Source: Caballeronia glathei (GTDB lineage: Bacteria > Pseudomonadota > Gammaproteobacteria > Burkholderiales > Burkholderiaceae). From it: a DNA stretch of 34,824 bases. The stretch is taken from NCBI RefSeq assembly GCF_000698595.1, contig NZ_JFHC01000076.1, positions 1 through 34,824 on the forward strand, read 5' to 3'. The notes beneath the pieces were generated by a model. The model searched no databases. It was not told the DNA's origin and worked only from the letters and a program-made list of their open reading frames with translations. The position numbers and the translations under genes were made by a program. Positions 1 through 7,437 of the stretch are shown here, piece after piece; position 1 is the first letter of the stretch; each line of letters starts with the position of its first letter.

Positions 1-105
1 TTGAACTAATTTCGCAACAGCTTCTAAGCGTTTGCCGTCAATCGAACGACCGCTTGCGAGATTGTCGGATGCACCTTGAGAGTCGACTTCGGGCGTTGAC
101 TTCAC
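1..105 (-). other. Possible 5' end of a gene running off the left edge
   Basis: On the minus strand an open frame of about 35 codons runs from a GTG at 103-105 to the window edge. It would begin VKSTPEVDSQGASD and then read SGRSIDGKRLEAVAKLVQ. Its last third uses AT-rich codons (TTA, GTT, AAA, GAA), unlike the surrounding high-GC genes. No clear ribosome binding site precedes the GTG and the frame stays open upstream. I do not recognise the family. It could equally be chance. Confidence 0.22.
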
Positions 106-235
106 GCGAGAGCGGTCATTGCTCGACGGCCGCGGAGAAAGGTAGCGCCGATGGCTGCTTCGGACGACAACGCGTCGGACAGACACGGCGGCCGAAGGTC
201 AGTTAGCTGCGCGTAGCCGACGTTCGAACGCCCGC

Positions 236-1073
236 ATGAACGCGCCGGCCAACAACCGTAGAAGCCACGCAGCGAACTGGCTACCGGACCTGGAGCGCAC
301 ATCGCTGGCTGATTTTGACGTCGTACTGGCGACATCCGATATGCAACGTTCGACGTCGGCGGAAATGATCGCCGACGTCGTCGATTTGAAATTGCCTTGG
401 ATGACGGGCTTTTCGCGTGCGGTCGCGATGACGGCTGCCCAATGTTACGCTCGGTTCACGTCGGATGACGCAGCAGGCGCGCACGTTTATCGGGCTGGAT
501 TGATTCATGGCATCGGCAGGGCCGCCGTGCCCAAAAGTGTGTGGAACCTGCCCACTCCCTTGTCGGCGAGCGCATGGGACAAGGCGCGGCTGGCGCCGTA
601 CTGGACCGAGCGCGCCGGCAAGCAGACCGGCGCGCTGGGCGAAGCAGCCGTACTTGCGTCGTATGCGTACGAACGGCAGGACGGCTCGGGGTATTTCCGC
701 GGCGCGCGCGATCCGGCACTGACGCTGGAGGCTCGCGTGCTCGCTGCGTCGGTGGCGTCGGTGGCGTGGGTTGCGTTGCGCTCGAAGCGGCCTTCGCGCG
801 CATCGCTGACCGACCAATCGGCCGCGCACCTGTTGCAGGGAGAGAGGCTGCAAATGGCCGGTTATGCCGCGAGGCGGTGGGTGCGCTGGTGGCGGAAGGC
901 GTCCCATCGCCAGGCGCGCGGCAAGGGGCGCACCGCATAGTCCGCGTCCGTCTGCAAGAGAGATCGACGTCCTGCGCGCGATCTCGCAAGGTGCGAGCAA
1001 CAAGGAGGCCGCCCCTGCCGGGGGGATTTCGCCTAGCGATCTTGGACGACGGACTACCAATAAATCGTCATGA
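236..1073 (+). pseudogene. Decayed HD-GYP phosphohydrolase/LuxR-type regulator
   Basis: Three reading frames joined in series match one known architecture: an HD-GYP phosphohydrolase domain followed by a LuxR-type helix-turn-helix. The first frame (from 236) carries ADVVDLKLPWMTGFSRAV, then LIHGIGRAAVP where the family has a HD pair (the Asp is Gly here), then YERQDGSGYFRG, the GYP-like region. Around 840-860 the homology moves to another frame (NGRLCREAVGALVAEG). Around 930-950 it moves again to SAREIDVLRAISQGASNKEAA, a recognisable LuxR HTH start, which stops early at 1073. Family members have a further N-terminal half of about 200 residues that is absent upstream. Two frameshifts, a lost metal-ligand Asp and truncation at both ends make this a pseudogene. 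The original role was probably signalling or transcriptional control. Confidence 0.72.
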
Positions 1074-1091
1074 ATTGGACAGGAAGGAATC

Positions 1092-1346
1092 GTGCAACGC
1101 GATATGAATCTAGCACTGACAATATTGAAGACTTTGGAGGAACGCAAGTCCCCTCACCTCAGCGAATTTGACATCGAAGCCGCGTTGAAGGTCGCGTTCG
1201 ACATTCCCAACAGAGCTGTTTAATATCAGTTGAACCTGATGTCCGATGCAAATTTCGTGCACCCGATGGGTAACGACTGGCGGCTGACCGGGGCTGGACA
1301 CGACTTTTTGAATGCGGCGGTCCCGAACACCTTCGAAGCGCCTTGA
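1092..1346 (+). pseudogene. DUF2513-like protein broken by an in-frame stop
   Basis: A GTG start gives VQRDMNLALTILKTLEE, matching the usual start of the DUF2513 family (M-x-RDM-x-L). The frame hits TAA at 1221-1223 and continues without a shift as YQLNLMSDANFV and later DWRLTGAGHDFLNA. These correspond to the family's Y-H-L-x-L-L-x-x-A-x-F and RLTWxGHDFLDA segments. A single base change at the stop would restore an 84-residue reading frame, shorter than the usual 110-130. The function of DUF2513 proteins is unknown; many occur on prophages and mobile DNA. Confidence 0.62.
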
Positions 1347-1412
1347 AGTGCGATCGAGTACTCGAGACTTCATTCCGGGGCTCGTCTGCGTCGGGACCTT
1401 CAATGCAACCGC

Positions 1413-1979
1413 CTATGGAAACGCTCTTTCGAGTTCAACCAGGACGGTTTCTTCCGCCTTTGAAACCCTGCTCCCGATGCCGAGAAACCCTCCTGTCGCT
1501 CCCGCGATCGCTCGCGCGCGGCCTAGGAGGGTCGACTTGAGCGCTTGCTTGGTCTCGTCGTTCAGCGTGGCTGAAAGCGCCTGAATGTAGGCTTTCCATT
1601 TGATTAACATGTCGAGAGGCGGCGGAGCGGCAAGCCATTGCTCGAGCAGTTGATAATTCGCGTTGTCTTTGCGCAGGCCGGCTTCTTCGGCCGCAGATAG
1701 GATAGCGGTTCTCTCCTCTTTATCGATGCGGCCGTCCGCCCACGCGACCGCCACCAAGGGGATCAAGGCAAGTGCGGCCAGTGTTCCGCCCTGAAGCTTG
1801 AGAGCGACAAGTTTGTCGAGCAGGCTGTCGTCGGTGATGCCCGAAGCAACGGATAGCGCTTGCTTCCTAGTTTGCAATTCTTCCGATTCCCTTAGGGTTT
1901 GTCTAAGTGCCTCGTTTTGCTTAGCAAAAAACGACTCCTCCATCGCTTTCGCGCTGTCACCCAATTGGTCTCTGCTCAT
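1413..1979 (-). CDS. TerB-like hypothetical protein
   Basis: This 188-residue protein begins MSRDQLGDSAKAMEESFFAK. The ATG at 1977-1979 is preceded by a strong GGAGGAG, so I prefer it to a start 21 codons upstream. The N-terminal 60 residues are charged and probably helical (LRESEELQTRKQALSVASG). A hydrophobic stretch LAALALIPLVAVAWADGRID follows; AWADGxID/KEER is the signature seen in tellurite-resistance TerB-like helical proteins. The C-terminal part carries GATGGFLGIGSRVSKAEE. Similar uncharacterised proteins are widespread in proteobacteria. TerB folds are thought to act at the inner membrane face, but nothing here shows substrate or partners. It stands alone between decayed genes. Confidence 0.72.
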   Translation of the reverse strand: MSRDQLGDSAKAMEESFFAKQNEALRQTLRESEELQTRKQALSVASGITDDSLLDKLVALKLQGGTLAALALIPLVAVAWADGRIDKEERTAILSAAEEAGLRKDNANYQLLEQWLAAPPPLDMLIKWKAYIQALSATLNDETKQALKSTLLGRARAIAGATGGFLGIGSRVSKAEETVLVELERAFP

Positions 1980-2042
1980 TGCTCCTCCGCGAAGAACTGA
2001 ATACCGATGCGAAAGGTTATTGTAATATTTCCGCTTCAACAA

Positions 2043-2724
2043 AGGTGACCGTTACGTTTCTTCGCGGCCCGCTTAAATCGTACTAAAAGAGTCTGAGGTC
2101 ACTCAGCGCGATCATGCTCGCCGCGTCAACGTATAGCCGCATCTTTCCAGCAGGATTTAACCCTGCTCGCACAGGACGACATCTGCGACCGAGACACGAG
2201 ATGTAATCGGGGATAAATCCATTATCTAAAGTCCGATTCTTCTCACGCTCAGGGCCCCGCCCACCCATCGGGGTATCACGACGGCTGTCGTGCGCCGATG
2301 TTTCCGGGCGCTTCCTTTTCAGCCATTGCCGCCGTTGATGTCCAGTCGAACCTTTCTGTCGTGAATGACTGCTAGGGAGGAAGTAAATGCGAGGCGTGAT
2401 CCACCCGTTTGAGCAACCGGATGTTAAAGATGCAGGACGAATCGCATTGGCGAGGCGTCACCGCATCAGGTGCGGAGCCTCCTCTACCAAGGACCTCAAC
2501 GCAAGCACCGGCATACTGCGGGCACCGTTATGCCCGAAAACCTCTAACACAGTTTCAAATATCCTTTGACATTCAATCGGTCTTCCATAGGCAAAATAAG
2601 ACATGCGCGGACCTTTCAGGATTCGACATCTCAAGAGACCGCACGCGTGATCCGACGCTCCCGATTCGAGGAAGCAAATGCGCTCGGACACGCGAACTCT
2701 TGAAATCCTACGGAGCTGATCAAA
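2043..2724. other. Intergenic stretch without a recognised gene
   Basis: About 680 bases hold no family I can name. A 60-codon plus-strand frame at 2387-2569 has a good GGGAGG seven bases before its ATG, but its product (starting MRGVIHPFEQPDVKDAGR) resembles nothing known to me. A minus-strand frame at 2458-2691 is equally anonymous. The leader of the following binding-protein gene would also lie here. Confidence 0.4.
2387..2569 (+). CDS. Small hypothetical ORF with a good ribosome binding site
   Basis: A 60-residue frame whose ATG follows GGGAGGAAGTAA at ideal spacing. The product is basic at its centre (GRIALARRHRIRCG), with no membrane segment, signal peptide or recognisable motif. It could be a real short gene, the start of a decayed gene, or chance in a high-GC background. 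The ribosome binding site is the only support. Confidence 0.2.
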   Translation: MRGVIHPFEQPDVKDAGRIALARRHRIRCGASSTKDLNASTGILRAPLCPKTSNTVSNIL

Positions 2725-3510
2725 ATGACGAAGACCGGCACGCTCGTGATGTCAACGATCGACCTCTCCTTTCATCACGCGGCGGCGGGCGTGGTCACTG
2801 CCATCCTGGAGAAGCACGGCGTGCACGTGATCGAGCACCGCGCGCCTCATGAAGAGGCCTTCCATCTGCTCGCGGACGGCACCGCTGACATGCTCTGCAG
2901 CGCATGGTTACCGGGTAGTCACGGCATTTACTTCGATCCCCTCGCCCATCAGTTCGAGAATCTGTCGGTTCTCTATAGCCCCTACGCGCTGTGGGGCGTG
3001 CCCGACTACGTCCCGCCCGACGCGGTGAGCACCGTCGCCGACCTGAAGAAACCCGAGGTCGTCGCAAGGATGCGCAAGCACATTCAGGGCATTGGACCGG
3101 GCGCGGGCATCAGCCGCTTTTCACGCGAAATCCTCGCGCTATACGACCTGAATGCACTTGGCTATACATTCTCTAATGGTGCGCTGGACGAATGCGTCAG
3201 CGCGTTCGAAGACGCCGTATCGAAGCGAGAATGGGCCGTGGTACCCCCGTGGCAACCACAGTATCTGCTCTTCCAAACGAAGATCAGGGAACTGGCGGAG
3301 CCCCACGGACTGCTGCGCGGAAAAGACGAGGCGACGCTCATCCTGCGCAAGTCGCGGCTCAATGACCTTCCAGCCGATGCGATTGCCGAGCTTCGCGAGA
3401 CGTCGCTCGGCGACGCGGAAGTGACGCAGCTCGACCATCTGATATCGCGCGAGGGCGTGACGCCGACGCGGGCAGGTCGCGACTATCTCTCCCGCCACGG
3501 AAAACTTTGA
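2725..3510 (+). CDS. Glycine betaine/choline-type ABC transporter substrate-binding protein
   Basis: The 261-residue protein has the fold of OpuAC/ProX-type binding proteins that capture glycine betaine, choline or related quaternary amines. Supporting segments are the opening TLVMSTIDLSFHHAAAG, the ligand-loop region CSAWLPGSHGIYFDP, the hinge GIGPGAGISRFSREIL, and REWAVVPPWQPQYLLF near residue 170-185, which carries the aromatic residues expected in a cation cage. GGAG nine bases before the ATG supports the start. Oddly, no signal peptide or lipobox precedes the mature-like sequence, so export is doubtful unless the N-terminus was lost. No permease or ATPase gene is adjacent. It ends at the start of the next gene, so the two are probably co-transcribed. 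Confidence 0.85.
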   Translation: MTKTGTLVMSTIDLSFHHAAAGVVTAILEKHGVHVIEHRAPHEEAFHLLADGTADMLCSAWLPGSHGIYFDPLAHQFENLSVLYSPYALWGVPDYVPPDAVSTVADLKKPEVVARMRKHIQGIGPGAGISRFSREILALYDLNALGYTFSNGALDECVSAFEDAVSKREWAVVPPWQPQYLLFQTKIRELAEPHGLLRGKDEATLILRKSRLNDLPADAIAELRETSLGDAEVTQLDHLISREGVTPTRAGRDYLSRHGKL

Positions 3511-3527
3511 TAAAGAAATACCTTGCC

Positions 3528-4700
3528 ATGAGCACCCGAACGCTCGCTGTTGCCGCTATCACCTCAATCGTTGCCCTTGCGGGGTTGGTCTCCGTCGACG
3601 CCGTCGCGCAGCCGAAAGCGACGGAGCAGATCATCGGAAGCGTGGAGACGGTCCATGAGTTCAATGATGCGATGCCGACCGGCGTCACACGCACGCGCGA
3701 CGGCCGCCTGTTCGTCAATTACCCGCGATGGGGCGACGATGTGCCGTTCACTGTGGGCGAGATCGTGGGCGGCAAGGTGCTCGCCTATCCGGATGTGCAG
3801 TTCAACCGGGCCGACATCGCGCACGCCGAGCGCAGCCTGATCAGTGTTCAAAGCGTGGTAGCCGATTCGCGCAACCGTCTCTGGATTCTCGACACCGGTG
3901 CACCAAAGTTCGCGACGCCCATCAAGGGCGGCGCGAAGCTGGTTGCCGTCGATCTCGGGACGAACAAGGTGATCAAGACGATCGTATTCGCGGCGCCTGC
4001 GTTACTGCCGACCTCGTACGTCAATGACGTGCGCTTCGATTTCAGGTACGGCAAGGAGGGCATTGCATATCTCACGGATTCTTCGGCGAATGGTCCCGGC
4101 GGGATTATCGTGGCGGATCTCGCGAGCGGTGAGGCCTGGCGCAAGCTGACCGGCGATCCGTCGACGGGCGTCGATTCGTCCATGATCGCGATTACGGAGG
4201 GCGAAGCACTCACGACGGACGGACCCGGCGGCAAGCGAATGCCGCTGCACATCGCATCGGACGGCATTGCGATTTCCGCCGACGGTGCCACGCTCTATTA
4301 CTCGCCGCTGTCGAGTCGTCATCTGTATTCGGTGCCAACCGCGCTCTTACGGGACAAGAGCGCGTCGGAGCAAGCTCTGTCGGCCGCCGTGCGCGACCTC
4401 GGCGAGAAGGGCGCCTCCGATGGACTCGAGTCGGATGCGAGCGGCGCAGTCTATGCGGGCGACTACGAGCACAACAGCATTCGCAAGCTGCTGCCGGACG
4501 GCACCTGGCAGACGATCGCTCACGATCCGCGCATACTCTGGCCCGATACGCTCTCGGTCGGCAACGACGGCTATCTCTATTTCACCGCCAACCAGTTGCA
4601 CAGGCAGGCCATGTTCCATCACGGCCGCGACTTGCGGCAAAAGCCCTACACCCTCTTTCGCATCCGCATCGATGCGGCACCCGTTACACTCGATCGCTGA
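3528..4700 (+). CDS. Secreted major royal jelly/yellow-family protein
   Basis: The product is 390 residues from the ATG at 3528, or 397 from a TTG at 3507 that overlaps the preceding stop. A Sec signal peptide (hydrophobic VAAITSIVALAGLVSV, cleavage after AVA before QPKA) predicts periplasmic location. The mature part looks like a beta-propeller of the yellow/MRJP family (L-dopachrome tautomerase-related, gluconolactonase-like): SRNRLWILDTG, YVNDVRFD, AYLTDSS, HIASDGIAISADGATLYYSPLSSRHLY and FTANQLHRQ are typical blades. Bacterial members are poorly characterised. They are often annotated as lactonase-like, so no reaction is assigned. It follows the binding-protein gene with no gap. Confidence 0.85.
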   Translation: MSTRTLAVAAITSIVALAGLVSVDAVAQPKATEQIIGSVETVHEFNDAMPTGVTRTRDGRLFVNYPRWGDDVPFTVGEIVGGKVLAYPDVQFNRADIAHAERSLISVQSVVADSRNRLWILDTGAPKFATPIKGGAKLVAVDLGTNKVIKTIVFAAPALLPTSYVNDVRFDFRYGKEGIAYLTDSSANGPGGIIVADLASGEAWRKLTGDPSTGVDSSMIAITEGEALTTDGPGGKRMPLHIASDGIAISADGATLYYSPLSSRHLYSVPTALLRDKSASEQALSAAVRDLGEKGASDGLESDASGAVYAGDYEHNSIRKLLPDGTWQTIAHDPRILWPDTLSVGNDGYLYFTANQLHRQAMFHHGRDLRQKPYTLFRIRIDAAPVTLDR

Positions 4701-4715
4701 AGTCCACGTGTGGTG

Positions 4716-4737
4716 GTGCGCTCGCGTGCGAGCGCAC
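4716..4737. terminator. Perfect hairpin between convergent genes
   Basis: GTGCGCTCGC and GCGAGCGCAC form a ten-base perfect inverted repeat with a two-base centre, lying between two converging genes and followed on the plus strand by TTTCTT. A bidirectional transcription terminator is the likely role. The T-tract is weak. Confidence 0.55.
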
Positions 4738-4749
4738 TGGCGTGTTTCT

Positions 4750-5676
4750 TCATCGTTCGTTCGAAGTCAGCGGGGCGCTCGTGTATTCGCGCACGCGCGT
4801 TCTCATGAATTCACGCAGAGCCGTAACCGTAGGCGAAATCATCAGACGGTGTGGACACACGAGCCGTAGCGGGGCAAGTTCGCCCGTGAAATCGGACAGG
4901 GCGATTTCGAGTTTTCCGGCGCGCAGGCTGGCCAGTACATCGAGACGCGACTTGTAGGCGAGTCCCTTGCCGGCCAGCGCCCAGCGGTGAACGAGTTCTG
5001 CATCGTCGCTGATGCGGTCGCCGCTCACCCTCACGATCGCCGGCTGCTCCCCGCTGCGGTGAAAGCTCCAGTCCTGATAGATGGCCTCGCCGAGGGAGTA
5101 GCGCAGGCAGTTGTGCTTGACGAGGTCCGTGGGCACGACGGGCCGGCCGTGCTTGGCGAAGTATTCGGGCGAACCGCACAGCACGCGCCTGTTGTCATCA
5201 TCGAGCGGCAGTGCCACGAGCGACGAGTCTTCCGGTTTTCCGTACCGCACCGCCAGATCGACAGGCTGCTTGTACAGATCGGTCAGGCGGTCTCCCAGAC
5301 GGATGGTCAGCGACACGAGCGGATGCTGCTCCTGAAACTCGTCGAGCCAGCCCGAGAGCAGTGAACGTCCAAGGTCTGACGGCATCGAAAGCGACACGTT
5401 GCCCCCGATCGTCTGCCGGCACTGCGTCAGCGCATCCTGGCCCGCGTACACCGCGGCCAAGGCTTCGCGCGCATGAAGCAGATATCGCTCGCCATCTGGC
5501 GTCAGCCGCAGACTGCGTGTCGATCTCGCGATGAGCCTTGTCTTCAGCTCCTGCTCCAGCCGCTTGAGGGACGCGCTCGCGACCGCCGTCGTGACGTCGA
5601 GCTTGCGTGCCGCGGCGGTCATGCTGGCGTTGTCCGCGATGGCCACGAATATGTTGATGTCGTCGAGTCGTACCAT
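4750..5676 (-). CDS. LysR-family transcriptional regulator
   Basis: The 308-residue protein starts VRLDDINIFVAIADNASM and carries the LysR winged helix (MTAAARKLDVTTAVASASL, KRLEQELKTRLIARSTRSL, LTPDGERYL) over residues 1-65. A periplasmic-binding-like effector domain follows, with GDRLTDLYKQPVDLAVRYG and the WALAGKGLAYKS segment typical of the CrgA/AaeR-like subgroup. I chose the ATG at 5674-5676, with AAGGCGGA upstream, over a TTG two codons earlier. It faces the royal-jelly gene tail to tail. Its promoter points into the decayed region to the right, so its original target may have been lost. The inducer is unknown. Confidence 0.93.
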   Translation of the reverse strand: MVRLDDINIFVAIADNASMTAAARKLDVTTAVASASLKRLEQELKTRLIARSTRSLRLTPDGERYLLHAREALAAVYAGQDALTQCRQTIGGNVSLSMPSDLGRSLLSGWLDEFQEQHPLVSLTIRLGDRLTDLYKQPVDLAVRYGKPEDSSLVALPLDDDNRRVLCGSPEYFAKHGRPVVPTDLVKHNCLRYSLGEAIYQDWSFHRSGEQPAIVRVSGDRISDDAELVHRWALAGKGLAYKSRLDVLASLRAGKLEIALSDFTGELAPLRLVCPHRLMISPTVTALREFMRTRVREYTSAPLTSNER

Positions 5677-5682
5677 GCGCAA

Positions 5683-6160
5683 TTTCCGCCTTCTCAGATC
5701 TCGGTACTGTATGGACGGGACCGGGTTTGCGGCCGTTGCACGCGCCGATCATCACTGCCGCCCCAACGTGCAGGTGCCAAAGCCATCTGCGCGATTTGCT
5801 TCGTCGCGCGCACACATAAAAATCCCTCGCAGCCAAATGATACAGGCCTCATTTTTTGCATTGCGGCGGCGGCCAGGTCTGCGGCACGACGCGCGAAACT
5901 CCTCATGAAATGCGCGATGAAAAAGGGCGCGGTCGATCGACATCGAAGCGAACGGTCCCGAACGTCGAAACTCGATCGATAGCAGGGCCACCCAATATCA
6001 GCAATCGTCGTTCAGCAAATGGAGGCAGCCCATCGTGAGAATCGGCACGCTGCGTGTGGATCGCGAACATCGTCTCGCTCGGCTATCACGGTGCGGAGGA
6101 TTTCAACGCAGGGCTTCCAAAATCACGACTTCCCACCGACTATCTGTTTACGGACCTATT
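5683..6160. other. Intergenic region upstream of the LysR gene
   Basis: About 480 bases with only short unsupported frames. The LysR promoter must lie at its left end. The remainder shows no protein similarity I recognise and merges into the MarR remnant and the IS element to the right. Confidence 0.4.
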
Positions 6161-6421
6161 AAATTCGTCACGGAAATATTACTTTCAATGTGCTGACGAC
6201 GTCGCTGGTGTTCGCGGCGGTGAGGGCGGTCTCCCACACGATTTCGCCGGGCCGCAAGGCGCCTTACGCTGCATCAGCAAGACGAGGACCTCGCCCTGGG
6301 TCGGAGTGAGCCTGGCGCCTTCCGCCCACCCCCATGCCTGACTGCGCATTGCGTTGCTCTGCCGCAGCAGACCATGAGCCGGCCGTCCCGGTGCGCGCGC
6401 TCCATAAACGCCTTCGCTCAT
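6160..6421 (-). pseudogene. MarR-like regulator remnant with a frameshift
   Basis: Reading the minus strand, one frame gives ARLTPTQGEVLVLLMQRKAP. After a one-base shift near 6250-6262 the next frame gives PGEIVWETALTAANTSDV followed by VSTLK, ending at a stop near 6165. Together they reproduce the core of a MarR/winged-helix DNA-binding domain: helix 2 with LTPTQ-x-x-VL, then the L-x-E-I-x-x-x-T-x-L-T-x-A-x-x-S-x-x-V-x-x-L recognition helix. The wing and dimerisation helix are missing. The remnant lies just left of an IS5-type element, which may have helped disrupt it. Confidence 0.5.
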
Positions 6422-6541
6422 GGCTCTTGTTCTTCATCCGTTTGGGCGTTAGACATTCCAAGCGAGCGCCACGGCGTTGATGCCGTCAGCAGGTTGGTCC
6501 ATGCTCAGTCACGGCGCTCGCGTTCTGCGCCAGAGGACGAG

Positions 6542-6558
6542 GGCGTGTTCACACTACC
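6542..6558 (+). repeat. Left terminal inverted repeat of the IS5-like element
   Basis: The seventeen bases match the right end perfectly in inverted orientation and lie 25 bases before the transposase start. Confidence 0.85.
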
Positions 6559-6582
6559 GGTGATTACGTGTAAACTCCGTGA

Positions 6583-7201
6583 ATGGAACTTACAGAAGCT
6601 CAATTTAGAAAGATCGAACATTGTTTGCCGCGCCAGCGTGGCAACGTCAGCATGTCGAACCTTCAGGTGTTGAATGCAATTCTTTATGTTGCCGGGCATG
6701 GTTGCAAGTGGCGTGGTTTGCCGAAGCGCTTTGGCCGGTGGCACACGATCTATACGCGGATGAACCGTTGGTCCAAAAGCGGAGTGCTGGATCGCGTATT
6801 TACCGAATTGCAGCGTGCGCAGATCGTTCGGGTCAGGATCGAGGTCGTCTCGCTGAATAGCACGATCGTAAAGGCGCATCCAGATGGGACCGGAGCTTCA
6901 AAAAAAGCGGACCCCAGGCTATCGGCAAGTGCCGAGCCGGATGCACCACCAAGATTCATATGGTTGCCGCGGATGCCCGAACAGCCATAACATTCGCGCT
7001 TTCTCCCGGACAAGCCGGTGATGCGCCGCAGTGGCGCGCTTTGCTCCGAAGCCTTGGGCCACCCAGCCGGTCACTGCCGAATTGGAACGGCTGTTCCGCC
7101 GCCTGTAAGGCTTCCGGCGCATCTGCTCGTGATTCGACAAACTCGATGTCATGTTCATCGCCTTCATCAATTTCGCGCTCGTCGCCGATGGACTCAGGTA
7201 G
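6583..7201 (+). pseudogene. Defective IS5-family transposase
   Basis: The first part, MELTEAQFRKIEHCLPRQRG, is a classic IS5/IS427 transposase N-terminus and continues through GHGCKWRGLPKRFGRWHT. The catalytic LDSTIVK motif reads LNSTIVKAHPDGTG here, so the first DDE aspartate is Asn92. At 6900-6906 an A7 run shifts the homology by -1 into KSGPQAIGKCRAG and then MVAADARTAITFALSPGQAG. IS427 elements often use programmed -1 frameshifting, so this shift may be natural. A central part is then missing, and the C-terminus (ELERLFRRL, then DKLDVMFIAFINFALVADGL) lies in a third frame with TAA and TGA stops. The enzyme cannot be active. Confidence 0.88.
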
Positions 7202-7213
7202 TGTGAACACGCC
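7197..7213 (-). repeat. Right terminal inverted repeat of the IS5-like element
   Basis: Perfect 17-base inverted partner of the left end. The transposase stop codon TAG (7199-7201) lies inside it. Confidence 0.85.
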
Positions 7214-7261
7214 TGGCAAGGCGAACGGCGCACGAAGTCATCCTTTGTAATTACACGCAGG

Positions 7262-7291
7262 TTGACGCGTCATTCGAAAACTCGCTTTAAT
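7262..7291 (+). promoter_or_regulatory. Candidate sigma-70 promoter of the efflux operon
   Basis: TTGACG at 7262-7267 and TTTAAT at 7286-7291 are separated by 18 bases and match five of six consensus bases each. The site lies about 150 bases before the adaptor gene and just 49 bases beyond the IS right end. Transcription from it is inferred, not shown. Confidence 0.5.
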
Positions 7292-7437
7292 TCTCGATGG
7301 AGAGGTGCTTTCGCCTCAACAGAAAACCCGTCACGAGAAATGCGTATGCAACAACTAACTGGCCATCGGCACCGTACCGATGCGGCAAGTCCCGCCCGTC
7401 CCCGCCGCGTGTGTCACCTGCCACCCGCGAGGCTGCC

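Larger units (their letters stand above)
6541..7214 (+). mobile_element. IS5-family (IS427-like) insertion sequence relic
   Basis: The element is bounded by 17-base perfect terminal inverted repeats, GGCGTGTTCACACTACC at 6542-6558 and its complement at 7197-7213. The transposase reading frame ends inside the right repeat, as usual for compact IS5 elements. At about 670 bases it is shorter than the usual 820-900, because the middle of the transposase gene is deleted. No convincing target duplication is visible. It inserted immediately upstream of the RND efflux operon. Confidence 0.85.

Noticed and set aside
281..1147. Minus-strand frame of 288 codons at the left end
   Set aside because: No motif, and it is antisense to the HD-GYP/LuxR remnant, whose conserved segments are clear.
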